From CAWGOF01 sp963824225 (GTDB lineage Bacteria > Acidobacteriota > Polarisedimenticolia > Polarisedimenticolales > Polarisedimenticolaceae), in contig CAWGOF010000003.1 of NCBI GenBank assembly GCA_963824225.1, positions 2,542,001 to 2,606,000 of the forward strand: a stretch of DNA of 64,000 bases, written 5' to 3'. This document shows, piece after piece, positions 1 to 11,455 of the stretch. The notes under the pieces were generated by a model that was not told where the DNA came from, made no database searches, and was given only the letters and a program-made list of their open reading frames with translations. The position numbers and the translations under genes are program-made. Each line of letters opens with the position of its first letter. Position 1 is the stretch's first letter.

Positions 1-741
1 CTGTCGGCGTACGTCATCCGCAAGGCCACCGACGAAAAGAGCGTCCGCGTGCCGACGTCGGCGACTCGATTGCTCCGGGGACGGCGCTGAACCACCTGCT
101 GCACGCGCTGATCGAGTTACGACCACTACGTCGAGTCGCTCGAGCGTCTGGGCATCGATCGGGGGACGGTCGAGCTGATCCTCGGGCACGGACTGGCCGA
201 GCGCGCGGACTTCGAGGGACCGGCAAAAGTCGATGCGCTCGTCCCGGGTCTCGAGGGTCTCGGGCACCAGGTCGTGGGTACGGCGCGGGACGAGGAGCAC
301 GGACTGTACGAGCTGGCCGTGCGATCCGGGACGCGGGGGCAGCGCGAGTTTCGCGTGAACTTCGAGCTCGTGCAGTCGGTCGAGTACCGCCAGCTGCGCC
401 GGCTGCTCCCGGACGTGGCCAAGCTGACGGTCGGACGGTTGATCGTCCGGCAGGGCCAGGAGGAGACCGAGCTCGACTCGAAGGAGGCGTTGCTCGAGCA
501 CCTGATGGAGGCCGGCAAGAAGGGGCTCACGATCCAGCGCTACAAGGGCCTCGGCGAGATGAACCCCGAGCAGCTGTGGGAGACGACGATGGATCCCGAG
601 CGCCGGCGGGTGCTCGAGGTGCGCATCGAGGATGCGGCCGAGGCGGACATGCTGTTCTCGGTCCTGATGGGCGACGCGGTCGAGCCGCGTCGCGAGTTCA
701 TCGAGAAGAACGCGCTCGAGGTGCAGAACCTCGACGTGTGA
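1..741 (+). CDS. gyrB: DNA gyrase subunit B, C-terminal part (cut by window start, two compensating indels)
   Basis: GyrB is the ATPase subunit of DNA gyrase, which introduces negative supercoils. Only about the last 245 residues are present. The segment QRYKGLGEMNPEQLWETTMD (about 541-600), then the ending ALEVQNLDV, is the highly conserved GyrB C terminus. The frame is open from base 1, is lost near base 51 (one base missing in what should read VPDVGDSIAPG) and is regained near base 116 (one extra t before TACGACCACTAC), so the two changes cancel. The stop at 739-741 is followed 25 bases later by gyrA, as expected for an operon. The indels look like sequence errors because the gene is essential. 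Identity is certain; the upstream two thirds lie outside the window. Confidence 0.93.
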
Positions 742-766
742 CCGAATCGTCCGACGGGATGGCGTG

Positions 767-3294
767 ATGGAATCGAAGGAAAACCGACAGCCGATCACGA
801 TCGAAGAGGAGATGAAGCGCTCGTACCTCGATTACGCGATGAGCGTGATCATGGGGCGCGCCCTGCCGGACGTCCGTGACGGGCTCAAGCCGGTGCACCG
901 GCGCGTGCTCTACGCGATGCACGAAACGGGCAACACGAGCGACAAGCCGTACCGCAAGTCGGCGCGAACCGTCGGAACCGTGATCGGCCGGTACCACCCG
1001 CACGGGGACGCGGCGGTGTACGACACGATCGTGCGTCTGGCGCAGGACTTCTCCATGCGCTACCCGCTGGTCGACGGCCAGGGGAACTTCGGCTCGGTCG
1101 ACGGCGATCCTCCGGCGGCGATGCGCTACACCGAGATCCGCCTCGAGAAGCTCGCCGCACGAGATGCTGCGGGACATCGACAAGGAAACGGTCGATTTCG
1201 TCCCGAACTACGACGGGTCGGAGCACGAGCCGCTGCTGCTCCCGGCGGGCTTCCCGAATCTGCTGGTCAACGGATCGTCGGGGATCGCGGTCGGCATGGC
1301 CACGAACATCCCGCCGCACAACCTGGTCGAGATCGATCGACGCGCTCAAGCTGCTGGTGGACAACCCCGACGCCGACCTGGACGACCTGATGGACGCGCA
1401 TGCCCGGTCCGGACTTCCCGACGGCGGGCCTGATCTACGGCACGGCCGGTATCCGCGAGGCCTACGCCACGGGACGGGGCCGGATCATAATGCGCGGCCC
1501 GCGCGATGATCGAGCCGCACCCGACGCGCAAGGAGCGCGAGGTCATCGTGATTCGCGAGCTGCCGTACCAGGTGAACAAGGCCCAGCTCATCGAGGAGAT
1601 CGCCGAGCTCGTGCGGGACAAGCGCATCGAGGGTATCAGCGACCTGCGGGACGAGTCGGATCGCGACGGCGATGCGCGTCGTGGTCGAGCTGAAGAAGCG
1701 ACGAGGATCCGAACGTCATCCTGAACAAGCTGTTCAAGTTCACGAAGCTCGCAGAGCACGTTCGGCGTGATCTCGCTGGCGCTGGTCAACGGTCGGCCAC
1801 AACTGTTGTCGCTGAAGCAGATGCTGCGGCAGTTCCTCGACTTCCGCCGCGAGATCGTGGTCCGGCGCACGATCCACGACCTGCGCAAGGCCGAGGAGCG
1901 TGCGCACATCCTCGAAGGCCTGAAGATCGCGATCGATCACCTGGACGAGGTGGTCGCAGCTGATCCGGGCCTCGCAGGACCGCGGCCGAAGCGAAGGAGG
2001 CACTGCAGCAGCGATTCCAGTTCAGCGATGCGCAGGCGCCAGGCGATCCTGGACATGCGACTTCAGCGGCTGACCGGGCTCGAGCGACAGAAGATCGTCG
2101 ACGAGTACGAGGAGACGCTGAAGCTGATCGAGCGGCTGCAGCCAGATCCTCGGCAGCGAGAGCCTGCAGCTCCAGATCATCATCGAGGAGCTGGACCGGA
2201 TCCAGACGCGGTTCGGGGACGCTCGACGGACGCAGATCGTACCCGTGGCCGAGCAGATCGACCTGGAGGACCTGATCCAGGAAGAGGACATGGTCATCAC
2301 GGTCAGCCACACCGGCTACATCAAGCGCACGTCGCTGTCGACGTACGAGGCCGCAGGGTCGCGGCGGCAAGGGTCGCATCGGCATGACGCACGCGCGACG
2401 AGGACGCGGTGCGGCACCTGTTCGTCGCCTCGACGCACGACTACATCCTCGTGTTCACGTCGGCGGGCAAGGTGCACTGGCTCAAGGTCCACGCGATCCC
2501 GGAGGTCGGATCGGCGGGCAAGGGCCGGCCGATCGTCAACCTGATCCAGATCCGACCCGGCGAGAAGGTCTGCGCGACGATCGCGGTACGCGAGTTCTCC
2601 GAGGGGCGACACGTCGTGCTGGCGACGCGCTGCGGGTACATCAAGAAGACCGAGCTGACGCGCGTTCTCGCAGCCCCGGGCCGCGGGCATCATCGCGCTG
2701 ACGATCGAGAACGGAGGACGACCTGCTGTCCGCCGGCCTGTACGAGCGGGCAGGACGAGATCTTCATGGCGACCGCGTGACGGACAAGTCGATCCGGTTC
2801 CACGAGGCCGACGTGCGGCCGATGGGTCGCAACGCCCGAGGCGTGATCGGCATTCGCATGCGGGACGATGACCAGGTCGTGGAGATGGAGGTCCTGTCGG
2901 GCAAGCCCGACATCCTGACCGTCACGGCCAACGGGTACGGCAAGCGCACCGCGGTGTCCGAGTACCGGCTGCAGGGTCGCGGCGGGCACGGGGATCATCA
3001 ACATGCGTCACGTCGCAGCGCAACGGACAGGTCGTGGCGAGCATGGAAGTCGCTCGCCGAACGACCAGCTGCTGACGATCACCGCGCAACGGAAAGATCA
3101 TCCGCATGGACGGTCGACGGGCATCAGCCGCATCGGCCGCGCGACCCAGGGCGTCCGCCTGATCCAGCTCGACGAGAGACGACGTGGTCGTCTCGGCGAT
3201 CCGGACCGCGAGAGGAAGAGGCAAGCGGCCGGTCGGACGGCGCCGCGACCCGCGGGGCCGACGAGCCCGCCCGAAGCCGGAGCGAGAGTTGTGA
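767..3294 (+). CDS. gyrA: DNA gyrase subunit A, full-length but with about 25 frame-breaking single-base insertions
   Basis: GyrA is the DNA breakage-reunion subunit of gyrase. The N terminus from ATG 767 reads MESKENRQPITIEEEMKRSY and runs to RYTEIRLEK, which contains the catalytic Tyr (Y of RYT). It then breaks near 1156, and successive conserved pieces follow in alternating frames: NIPPHNLVEI (about 1308-1334), ELPYQVNKAQL (about 1558-1590), HILEGLKIAIDHLDEVV, QIDLEDLIQEEDMVITVSHT, and the C-terminal beta-pinwheel with MGRNARGVIGIRM and IRTAEEEASG. Nearly every break is one extra G or C. After correction the product is about 830 residues, normal for GyrA. GTG 764 is an alternative start. 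The probable stop (3292-3294) overlaps the next gene's GTG; the exact end is uncertain because of the indels. The codon at the quinolone-contact Ser83 position is Ala. Confidence 0.93.
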
Positions 3295-3941
3295 AGTTCT
3301 TCATCGACACGGCCGAACATCGATGAGATTCGCGAGGCGGCGAGCCTCGGCATCCTCGACGGCGTGACCACGAACCCCAGCCTCGTGGCCAAGGAGGGCC
3401 GCGACTTCTTCACCGTGCTGCGCGAGATCGTTAGCATCGTGAACGGCCCGATCTCGGCCGAGGTCACCGCGACCGATCGCGACGGGATGCTGCGCGCAGG
3501 GCCACGAGCTGGCGGCGATCCACCCGAACATCGTGATCAAGGTTCCGCTGACGCAGGCCGGGCTCGCAGGCGTGCCGGACCCTGCGATCGGAGGACGTGC
3601 GGGTCAACGTCACCTTGTGCTTCTCCCCGAGCCAGGCGCTGCTCGCGGCCAAGGCCGGTGCGACGTACATCAGCCCGTTCGTCGGTCGGCTCGACGACAT
3701 CTCGCACGACGGGATGGAGCTGATCGGTCAGATCCGGACGATCTACGACAACTACGGGTTCGACACGGAGATCCTCGCGGCGTCGCATCCGCCACCCGTT
3801 GCACGTCGTGCGAGTCCGCGCTCGCCGGCGCCGACGTGGCCACGATGCCGTACAAGGTGATGATGCAGCTCTGCGACCACCCGCTGACCGACATCGGACT
3901 CGAGAAGTTCCTCGTCCGATTGGCGCAAGGTGCGCAAGTAG
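3291..3941 (+). CDS. Transaldolase, small FSA/TalC type (frameshifted)
   Basis: Small transaldolases of the fructose-6-phosphate aldolase type are about 215 residues long and transfer dihydroxyacetone units through a Schiff-base lysine. The corrected product begins VKFFIDTANIDEIREA and continues GILDGVTTNPSLVAKEG, NIVIKVPLT (which carries the Schiff-base Lys), VRVNVTLCFSPSQALLAAKAG, YISPFVGRLDD and DVATMPYKVM. That is the complete family signature at family length. GTG 3291 overlaps the gyrA stop as GTGA, indicating translational coupling. About six single-base insertions break the frame, for example near 3313, 3498, 3568, 3786, 3813 and 3916. They are of the same type as in gyrA and are probably sequence error. 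FSA and TalC cannot be told apart here without comparison. Confidence 0.9.
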
Positions 3942-3951
3942 CCGTCCGGTC

Positions 3952-5501
3952 GTGAGCGCGGGACGTCTCGACGAGCTGCGCCGTCGATACGCCGATGCCC
4001 GGAAGGGCGGCGGCGACGAGCGCATCGACAAGCAGCACGCTGCGGGCAAGCTCACCGCGCGCGAGCGGATCGAGGCGCTGCTCGACCCGGGCTCGTTCCA
4101 GGAGCTCGACGCGCTGGTCGTCCACCGCAGCGAGCGACTTCGGGATGGATCGGCAGCGCATTCCGGGGGACGGCGTCGTCACGGGTCACGGCCGCATCGA
4201 CGGCCGGCCGGTGTTCGTGTTCGCCCAGGACTTCACCGTGTTCGGCGGATCGCTGTCCGAGACCTTCGCGGCCAAGGTGTGCAAGGTCATGGATCTGGCG
4301 ATGAAGGTCGGCGCCCCGATCATCGGCCTGAACGACTCGGGCGGAGCGCGGATCCAGGAAGGGGTCGTGTCGCTCGCCGGCTATGCCGACATCTTCCTGC
4401 GCAACACGCTGGCTTCGGGCGTCGTCCCGCAGATCTCCGCGATTCTCGGACCCTGCGCCGGTGGCGCCGTGTACTCGCCGGCGATCACCGACTTCACCGT
4501 GATGGTCCGCGACACGTCGTACATGTTCATCACCGGGCCCGACGTGATCCGCGAGGTCACGCACGAGGAGGTGACGAAGGAGGCGCTCGGCGGCGCGATG
4601 GCGCACGCCGCCATTTCCGGCGTCGCGCACTTCGCCTCGGCCGACGACCGGGACGCGCTGCTCCTGGTGCGCGAGCTCCTGTCCTACCTGCCGTCGAACA
4701 ACCAGGAGGACGCGCCACGGCAACCGACGGACGACCCCGTCGACCGGGCCGACGCGGCGTTGAACTCGCTCGTTCCGGACAACCCGAACCAGCCGTACGA
4801 CATGAAGCGGGTCATCGAGACGATCGTGGACGATGGGCGGTTCCTCGAGGTGCACGAGCATTTCGCGCGGAACCTGGTCGTCGGCTTCGCGCGGCTCGGC
4901 GGCCGATCCCCGTGGGGATCGTGGCCAACCAACCGGCGGTGCTCGCCGGCGTGCTGGACATCAACGCCTCGGTCAAGGGCGCGCGGTTCGTCCGCTGCTG
5001 CGACTGCTTCAACATGCCGCTCGTCGTGTTCGAAGACGTGCCGGGCTTCCTTCCGGGCACCGAGCAGGAGTACCGCGGGATCATCCTGCACGGGGCGAAG
5101 CTGCTGTATGCGTTCGCCGAAGCCACGGTGCCCAAGCTGACCGTCATCACGCGCAAGGCGTACGGCGGCGCGTACTGCGTCATGGCGTCGAAGCACATTC
5201 GCACGGATCTCAACTTCGCCTGGCCCACGGCGGAGATCGCGGTCATGGGACCCGAAGGCGCGGTGCAGATCGTGTATCGCCGCGAGCTGCAGGACGCCGG
5301 CGACGGCGCGACGGAGGTCCGGCGGGCCCGGGCGGCCGAGTACCGGGACAAGTTCGCGAACCCGTACGTCGCCGCCGAGCGGGGATACATCGACGAAGTC
5401 ATCGAGCCCGCGCTCACGCGCGGAAAGCTCATCACCGGCCTGCGGCTGCTCGGGACGAAGCGCGACACCAACCCCCCGCGCAAGCACGGCAACATCCCGC
5501 T

Positions 5502-5505
<4 letters not shown>
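3952..5505 (+). CDS. Acyl-CoA carboxylase carboxyltransferase (beta) subunit, propionyl-CoA carboxylase type
   Basis: This is the carboxyltransferase subunit of a biotin-dependent acyl-CoA carboxylase. It moves CO2 from carboxybiotin to propionyl-CoA or a related acyl-CoA and feeds methylmalonyl-CoA metabolism. About 517 residues, the normal PccB length. Visible blocks are RIDKQHAAGKLTARERIEAL, QDFTVFGGSLSE, GLNDSGGARIQEG, GPCAGGAVYSPAITDF, the C-terminal half VGIVANQPAVLAGVLDI, KAYGGAYCVMASKHI, FAWPTAEIAVMGPEGAV and the end RKHGNIPL. GTG 3952 lies 10 bases after the preceding stop. One extra base near 4132 and one missing base near 4903 shift and restore the frame. The stop overlaps the next start (GTGA). 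The propionyl-CoA preference is inferred from overall similarity. Confidence 0.92.
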
Positions 5506-7011
<1,506 letters not shown>

Positions 7012-7015
<4 letters not shown>

Positions 7016-7500
7016 AGATCACGGCCCAGGTGGGTCCGCGAGCGATCGAGATCGATGTCGAGCGAGACGGTGGGCTGTTTCGTGTCGAGGTCGACGGTCA
7101 GATCCACGACGTCGATGCTCGCAAGCTCGAAGGCGACTTCTACTCCCTGCTCACGTCCGGCCGGTCGTACGAGGTCACGGTCGAGTACCGCGCGGATGCG
7201 TATCACGTGCGCCACGGCGCGGCGGAGCAGATCGTGCGGCTGACCGATCCGGGCCGGAAGGCCCGGGAAGCCGCTCACGCCACCGGCCCCGAGCGCATCG
7301 TGACGCTGATGCCGGGCAAGGTCGTGCGCGTTCTCGTCGCCCCGGGCGACGCGGTCGCGGCCGGTCAGGGCGTCGCCGTGATCGAAGCGATGAAGATGGA
7401 GAACGAGATCGCCGCGACGCGCGAAGGCACAGTGCACAGCGTCGAGGTCCGGGCCGGGCAGAGCGTCGAGGGCGGGGCGCTGCTCGCGGTCATCGAGTGA
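7012..7500 (+). CDS. Biotin carboxyl carrier protein of the acyl-CoA carboxylase
   Basis: This 162-residue carrier holds biotin on a lysine and shuttles carboxybiotin between the two neighbouring subunits. The C-terminal biotinyl-lipoyl domain shows VTLMPGKVVRVLVAPGDAV and the biotinylation motif AMKMEN, where K is modified (about 7387-7404). It ends ALLAVIE. The N-terminal half, MKITAQVGPRAIEIDVERD, is the linker/tudor-like part seen in PccA-type carriers, here a separate protein. ATG 7012 overlaps the biotin carboxylase stop as ATGA; ATG 7003 is an alternative 3 codons upstream. The frame is clean from here onward. Confidence 0.93.
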
Positions 7501-7569
7501 ACGGGGCCAGGCCTCGGCGCACGATCATCCGTCGGTGCGGCGGTGTCGCACACCGAGACCTGGCCCCGT
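7501..7569. repeat. 17-bp inverted repeat between convergent genes, sharing an arm with a second locus
   Basis: Left arm ACGGGGCCAGGCCTCGG (7501-7517) and right arm CCGAGACCTGGCCCCGT (7553-7569) are complementary with one mismatch around a 35-base loop. It lies between the stops of the biotin carrier (+) and HU (-), where a bidirectional terminator would sit, but there is no T-run. The 17-base right arm recurs exactly at 20556-20572 inside another palindrome, so it looks like a dispersed REP-like element rather than a one-off hairpin. Confidence 0.6.
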
Positions 7570-7580
7570 TCTGAGATCTG

Positions 7581-7856
7581 TTACCGATTCAAGATCGTCT
7601 CGAGTTGTTTGCCGGCCTTGAAACGGGCCGACTTCTTGGCCTTGATCTTGATCGCCTCGCCCGTCTGCGGGTTGCGTCCCGTGCGGGCCTTGCGCCGGCT
7701 GAGCGCGAACGTCCCGAAGCCGACGAGCGTGACGCGCTGACCCTTGCGCAGCGCTTGCGTGATCCCGTCGGTCAGGCTTTCGACCGCCGTCGCTGCGGCA
7801 CCTTTGGTGATGCCCGCGTCCTTGGCAATCTTGTCGATCAGGGTCGCCTTGTTCAT
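7581..7856 (-). CDS. hup: HU-family DNA-binding protein
   Basis: This 91-residue histone-like protein bends and compacts DNA as a dimer. It starts MNKATLIDKIAKDAGITK and has the body LVGFGTFALSRRKARTGRNP, the flexible DNA-binding arm with RNPQTGE (the HU/IHF signature), and ends QLETILNR. Length and motif fit HU rather than IHF. A near-perfect Shine-Dalgarno (AGGAGGT) sits 8 bases upstream of the ATG. A sigma-70-like promoter is visible further upstream (7912-7941). It is convergent with the carboxylase operon. Confidence 0.97.
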   Translation of the reverse strand: MNKATLIDKIAKDAGITKGAAATAVESLTDGITQALRKGQRVTLVGFGTFALSRRKARTGRNPQTGEAIKIKAKKSARFKAGKQLETILNR

Positions 7857-7911
7857 CGTCGTTCACCTCCTTTCACGTGGAGTCTCGCGCGCGACGCGCG
7901 AGTCGTCATCG

Positions 7912-7941
7912 ATTACAACGCGAACGCGTGTGTCGTGTCAA
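7912..7941 (-). promoter_or_regulatory. Sigma-70 type promoter of the HU gene
   Basis: On the minus strand TTGACA (7941-7936), an 18-base spacer and TGTAAT (7917-7912) lie about 55 bases upstream of the HU start. A perfect -35 and a 4/6 -10 are consistent with the high expression expected for HU. Confidence 0.65.
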
Positions 7942-7986
7942 GGCACGAGTGCCGGAAAAGCCGTTGCTGGAGCGGGATTCGACCGA

Positions 7987-8346
7987 TCAGCTGTCGAGGA
8001 ACGAGGCGAGTCGGCTCCGCGCGCTATCATCGACGCGCGTGAAGAACAGCGACAGCTCGAAGCGCGGCTCGCCGGAAATCGCGGGCGCGGTTGGCGCACG
8101 GCGAACGACGACCGCCTCGAGCGACACGGGAGTCGATTCCCCGTTGCCGGCGAGCGGCAGGAGCAGCGTCACGGCGAGGCGCGTCATCTCGGGATAGTCG
8201 GCCGACGACATGCAGCGGAGGCCGCCGATCGACAGGTCCTTGGCGATCATCCGGGCCACGGCGCCGCCGGCTTCGGGGGTGCCGTCGATCGGAAACGACG
8301 CCTCGACGCGGCGATGCGCACGGCGCTCGGTGGCGGGTTTGCTCAC
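7987..8346 (-). CDS. PilZ domain protein
   Basis: This 119-residue single-domain protein probably binds cyclic di-GMP. The PilZ signature is present: the Arg-rich RRAHRR (RxxxR) near residues 9-14, and DLSIGGLRC ([D/N]xSxxG) about 28 residues later. GTG 8346 is preferred over upstream starts because GAGGGA lies 6 bases before it and the PilZ motif follows at once. It is divergent from larB. No effector domain is attached, so it is likely an adaptor; the target is unknown. Confidence 0.8.
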   Translation of the reverse strand: MSKPATERRAHRRVEASFPIDGTPEAGGAVARMIAKDLSIGGLRCMSSADYPEMTRLAVTLLLPLAGNGESTPVSLEAVVVRRAPTAPAISGEPRFELSLFFTRVDDSARSRLASFLDS

Positions 8347-8420
8347 GCGATGTCCCTCGTTGTCTTCAGCCGGCCGGCCATCGTAGGGTGGGCGACGCGC
8401 GAGCGTCAAGGGGAGCGGAG

Positions 8421-9233
8421 TTGGATCGAGAACGAGTTCGCAGGCTGCTGCGGGCCGTGCGCGACGGCACGATCGAAATCGAGCGCGCGCTCGAGACGCT
8501 GAGCGTCGAGCCGATCGAGTCGCTCGGTCATGCCACGGTCGACACGCACCGCGCGCTGCGGCGGGGTTTCCCCGAGGTGATCTACGGGCCGGGGAAGACC
8601 CCGGAGCAGATCGTCGAGATCTCTCGCGCCCTGCGTCGGGCCGGTCAATCGGTGCTCGTCACACGCGTCGGACCCGACGTGTTCGACCGCGTGGCGCGCG
8701 TCTTTCCGACCGCCGAGGACCACCGCGCGGCCCGAGCCGTGGTCATCCGCTCAGGGCCGAGTCGAGCGCAACGTCCGGGTGTGACCTTGGTCACGGCGGG
8801 GACGGCGGACCTCACCGTCGGGGAAGAGGCCGCCCTGACGGCAGAGCTCCTGGGAAACGACGTGCAGCGGATCCATGACGTGGGGGTCGCTGGGATTCAT
8901 CGCCTGCTCGCACACCTGCGAACCCTGGTCCGGTCCAGGGTGATCATCGTTGTCGCCGGAATGGAGGGCGCCCTCCCGTCGGTCGTCGCCGGGCTCACCG
9001 GATGCCCGGTGGTCGCGGTGCCGACGAGCACGGGTTATGGCACAGGCGCCGGCGGCTTCGCCGCGCTGTTCACGATGCTGAACTCGTGCTCGGCCGGGGT
9101 GAGCGTGGTCAACATCGACAATGGCTTCGGCGCGGGATGCGTTGCCGGTCTGATCAATCGGCTCGGGCCCGGCCGGCGAGTTCGCCCTGCCCCACGAAAA
9201 CCGAAGAAGAGCAAAACAACCAAATCAAATTGA
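8421..9233 (+). CDS. larB: LarB, nickel-pincer cofactor biosynthesis (pyridinium-3,5-biscarboxylate synthase)
   Basis: LarB carboxylates and hydrolyses nicotinic acid adenine dinucleotide as the first step of nickel-pincer nucleotide synthesis. The 270-residue product has the LarB N terminus (ALETLSVEPIESLGHATVD, then GFPEVIYGPGKTPEQIVEI) and a PurE-like core: VTAGTADLTVGEEAA, GMEGALPSVVAGLTGCPVV, PTSTGYGTGAGGF and NSCSAGVSVVNIDNGFGAG. TTG 8421 is preceded by AAGGGGAGCGGAG. The C-terminal tail is lysine-rich. LarC, LarE and a lactate racemase are not in the window. LarB is also found outside racemase operons, so the client enzyme is unknown. Confidence 0.92.
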   Translation: MDRERVRRLLRAVRDGTIEIERALETLSVEPIESLGHATVDTHRALRRGFPEVIYGPGKTPEQIVEISRALRRAGQSVLVTRVGPDVFDRVARVFPTAEDHRAARAVVIRSGPSRAQRPGVTLVTAGTADLTVGEEAALTAELLGNDVQRIHDVGVAGIHRLLAHLRTLVRSRVIIVVAGMEGALPSVVAGLTGCPVVAVPTSTGYGTGAGGFAALFTMLNSCSAGVSVVNIDNGFGAGCVAGLINRLGPGRRVRPAPRKPKKSKTTKSN

Positions 9234-9311
9234 CGCCGCTCTCGGTTCGGGGTACGTAATCGGCCAAACCGGCGCCAGAGGACCGCCGAGTTGTGGGAGA
9301 GGGGCCCAAAC

Positions 9312-9340
9312 TTGACGGGATTCCGCGCCATCGTTAACAT
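9312..9340 (+). promoter_or_regulatory. Sigma-70 promoter of the rpsU-dnaG-rpoD operon
   Basis: TTGACG (9312-9317), a 17-base spacer and TAACAT (9335-9340) end 63 bases before the rpsU ATG. A weaker copy (TTGACG 9230-9235, N17, TACGTA 9253-9258) overlaps the end of larB and may be a second promoter. Confidence 0.65.
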
Positions 9341-9403
9341 GCGCGCTTTGTCCGGGGGTCGGGGCCGTCCTGACTTGGGCCGAAAGCGGGGTGAGTCGAC
9401 CCA

Positions 9404-9610
9404 ATGCCGCTGATCAAGGTGCGAGAGGACGAGAGCCTCGAAAACGCCTTGAAGCGCTTCAAGCGGAAGTGTGAGAAGTCTGGAATTCTCACAGAGATTA
9501 AAAAAAGGCAACACTACGAGAAGCCGAGCGTCCGCAAGAAGCGCAAGGCGCTCGCCGCACGCAAGAAGCTGCTCAAGCGCATGGCGCAAGAGCGAAAGCT
9601 GAACGCATAA
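9404..9610 (+). CDS. rpsU: 30S ribosomal protein S21
   Basis: This 68-residue basic protein of the small subunit assists initiation. It reads MPLIKVREDESLENALKRFK and KCEKSGILTEIKKRQHYEKP, then a lysine/arginine-rich tail; both are the S21 family hallmarks. It is the first gene of the macromolecular synthesis operon, 67 bases ahead of dnaG. The only AT-rich codon run nearby (ATTAAAAAAAGG) is inside this gene. Confidence 0.97.
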   Translation: MPLIKVREDESLENALKRFKRKCEKSGILTEIKKRQHYEKPSVRKKRKALAARKKLLKRMAQERKLNA

Positions 9611-9677
9611 CCCGTTCCCCTGGTGCGGGTCGGGCACCCCCGGCCCCCACCCGGGACGCAGAGCCCGAGGCGTCGAG

Positions 9678-11447
9678 TTGGGAGGACCGTACCCCCCGGC
9701 GTTCGTCGAGGCCGTCCGCGGTGCGGCGGATATCGTCCGAGTTGTTTCGGACTACGTGCCTCTCAAGCCTGCCGGAACCCGGCTCAAGGGGCTATGCCCG
9801 TTCCACCAAGAGAAGACGCCGTCCTTCTCGGTGGACCCGCGCAACAACCTCTTCTACTGCTTCGGCTGCCAGACCGGCGGCGATCTGTTCAAGTTCGTGA
9901 TGCTCTATGAGCGCGTCGGGTTCCCCGAGGCGCTCGAGATGCTGGCGAGCCGGTTCGGCGTTCCGGTTCCGGCCTCGACCGCTCGAGGCACGGACGCCGA
10001 GTCTCCCATCGACCGGCAGCTGCGCGTTCTCGGGTCGGCCGCGAGCTGGTTTCGCACGACGCTCGGGCGGGACGGAGGAAGGCGGTGTCGCGAGTACCTG
10101 GAGCATCGCGGCATCCAGGCCGAGACGGTCGATCGACTGGGTCTGGGCTGCGCCCCCGACGGCTGGGACGGCGCGCTGCGCCACCTGCAGTCGGCGGGCT
10201 TCGACGCGCACGAGATCGGCCGCGCGGGGCTCGTGGTCCCGCGCAAGTCGGGCGACGGGTTCTACGACCGGTTTCGAGACCGCCTGATGTTCCCGATCCG
10301 AGACGTGAACGGGCGCACGATCGCGTTCGGTGGCCGAGCGATCGGTGACGCCGAGCCCAAGTACATCAACTCGCCCGAGACTCCAACGTATACCAAGGGG
10401 GAGCATCTGTACGGGCTCGATCGAGCGCGCGATGCGATTCGGCGTGAGGGGTTCGCCATCGTCGTGGAAGGGTATCTCGACCTCGCAGCGCTCGTTCAGG
10501 CGGGGAGCGAGCCCGTCGTGGCGTCCCTGGGAACGGCGTTCACCCCGGCACAGGCGCGGTTGCTCAGCCGGTACACGAACCGCGTGATCGTGTGCTACGA
10601 CGGCGACACGGCGGGAGCCAAGGCGACGACGCGGTCGCTCGATCTGCTGCTCGAGAGAGGGCTCGAGGTTCGTGTGGTGGAGCTGCCCGGGAGCATGGAC
10701 CCCGACGAGTTCGTGCGGGCTCACGGCGGAGCGGCGTACGAGGATCTCGTGCGCCGAGCCCCGGACTATCTCGAGTTCCTCGTGCGCCTCGAAACCCGGA
10801 CCCGCGACATGAGTCGGCTCGACGAGAAGGTCGCGGCCGTGAACGCCGTCCTGCCTCACGTGGCCAAGCTCGCGAGCGCGGTCGAGCGCGCCGGATGGGC
10901 CGGCCGTCTCGCCGATGCGGTCGGTGTCGAAGACGAGGTCGTGCTCCAGGAGCTTCGCGCGGTGGCGCGGGTCGGTCGCGAGAGGGTTCGGACCCGAGCC
11001 GAGACGCCGCGCGAGCCGCGGTGGAACGAAGCCCGGCTGGTTCTGCTGCTGCTGCGAAATGCCGAGGAGCGAGCGCGGCTCGCTGCGGGCCCGGACCCGG
11101 TCGAGACCGAAGGTTCGATCGTCGGGCCGGTCGTCCGAGCCGTCCTGCAACTGGAGCGCGACGGTCGGACCGTCGACCTTCCGTCCGCTCTCGACGAGCT
11201 ATCGTCCGACGAGGATCGTGATCTGCTCACCCGAATCGCGTTCCGCGACGAGCCCGACACCGGGCCGAGCGTCGAAGACTGCCTGTGCGCGTTACGCCGT
11301 GAGGTCCTGACGCGCGAGGAGAAGGCCGCGATCCGGCGACTCGGCCGGATGCAGGCCGATCCCACCGCCGCGGCCGACGCCGCGGAGACCGACCGCTGGC
11401 TCGAACACGTGCAAGCGCTGGCCCGTGAGCGGGACACCTTGCACTGA
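9678..11447 (+). CDS. dnaG: DNA primase
   Basis: DnaG synthesises RNA primers for replication; 589 residues, the usual length. The N-terminal zinc finger CPFHQEKTPSFSV...YCFGC spans about residues 40-65. The core has KYINSPETP. The TOPRIM domain carries the acidic motifs VVEGYLD (about 262-268) and CYDGDTAG (about 306-313). The C-terminal helicase-interaction domain is less conserved. TTG 9678 is the only plausible start ahead of the FVEAVRGAADIV segment. The gene lies between rpsU and rpoD as in the classical macromolecular synthesis operon, and is followed 8 bases later by rpoD. Confidence 0.96.
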   Translation: MGGPYPPAFVEAVRGAADIVRVVSDYVPLKPAGTRLKGLCPFHQEKTPSFSVDPRNNLFYCFGCQTGGDLFKFVMLYERVGFPEALEMLASRFGVPVPASTARGTDAESPIDRQLRVLGSAASWFRTTLGRDGGRRCREYLEHRGIQAETVDRLGLGCAPDGWDGALRHLQSAGFDAHEIGRAGLVVPRKSGDGFYDRFRDRLMFPIRDVNGRTIAFGGRAIGDAEPKYINSPETPTYTKGEHLYGLDRARDAIRREGFAIVVEGYLDLAALVQAGSEPVVASLGTAFTPAQARLLSRYTNRVIVCYDGDTAGAKATTRSLDLLLERGLEVRVVELPGSMDPDEFVRAHGGAAYEDLVRRAPDYLEFLVRLETRTRDMSRLDEKVAAVNAVLPHVAKLASAVERAGWAGRLADAVGVEDEVVLQELRAVARVGRERVRTRAETPREPRWNEARLVLLLLRNAEERARLAAGPDPVETEGSIVGPVVRAVLQLERDGRTVDLPSALDELSSDEDRDLLTRIAFRDEPDTGPSVEDCLCALRREVLTREEKAAIRRLGRMQADPTAAADAAETDRWLEHVQALARERDTLH

Positions 11448-11455
11448 AGGACACG

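Noticed and set aside
767..3294. Programmed frameshifting in gyrA
   Set aside because: Too many sites, no conserved slippery sequence or stimulator, and gyrase is not known to be frameshifted; indel error explains it better.
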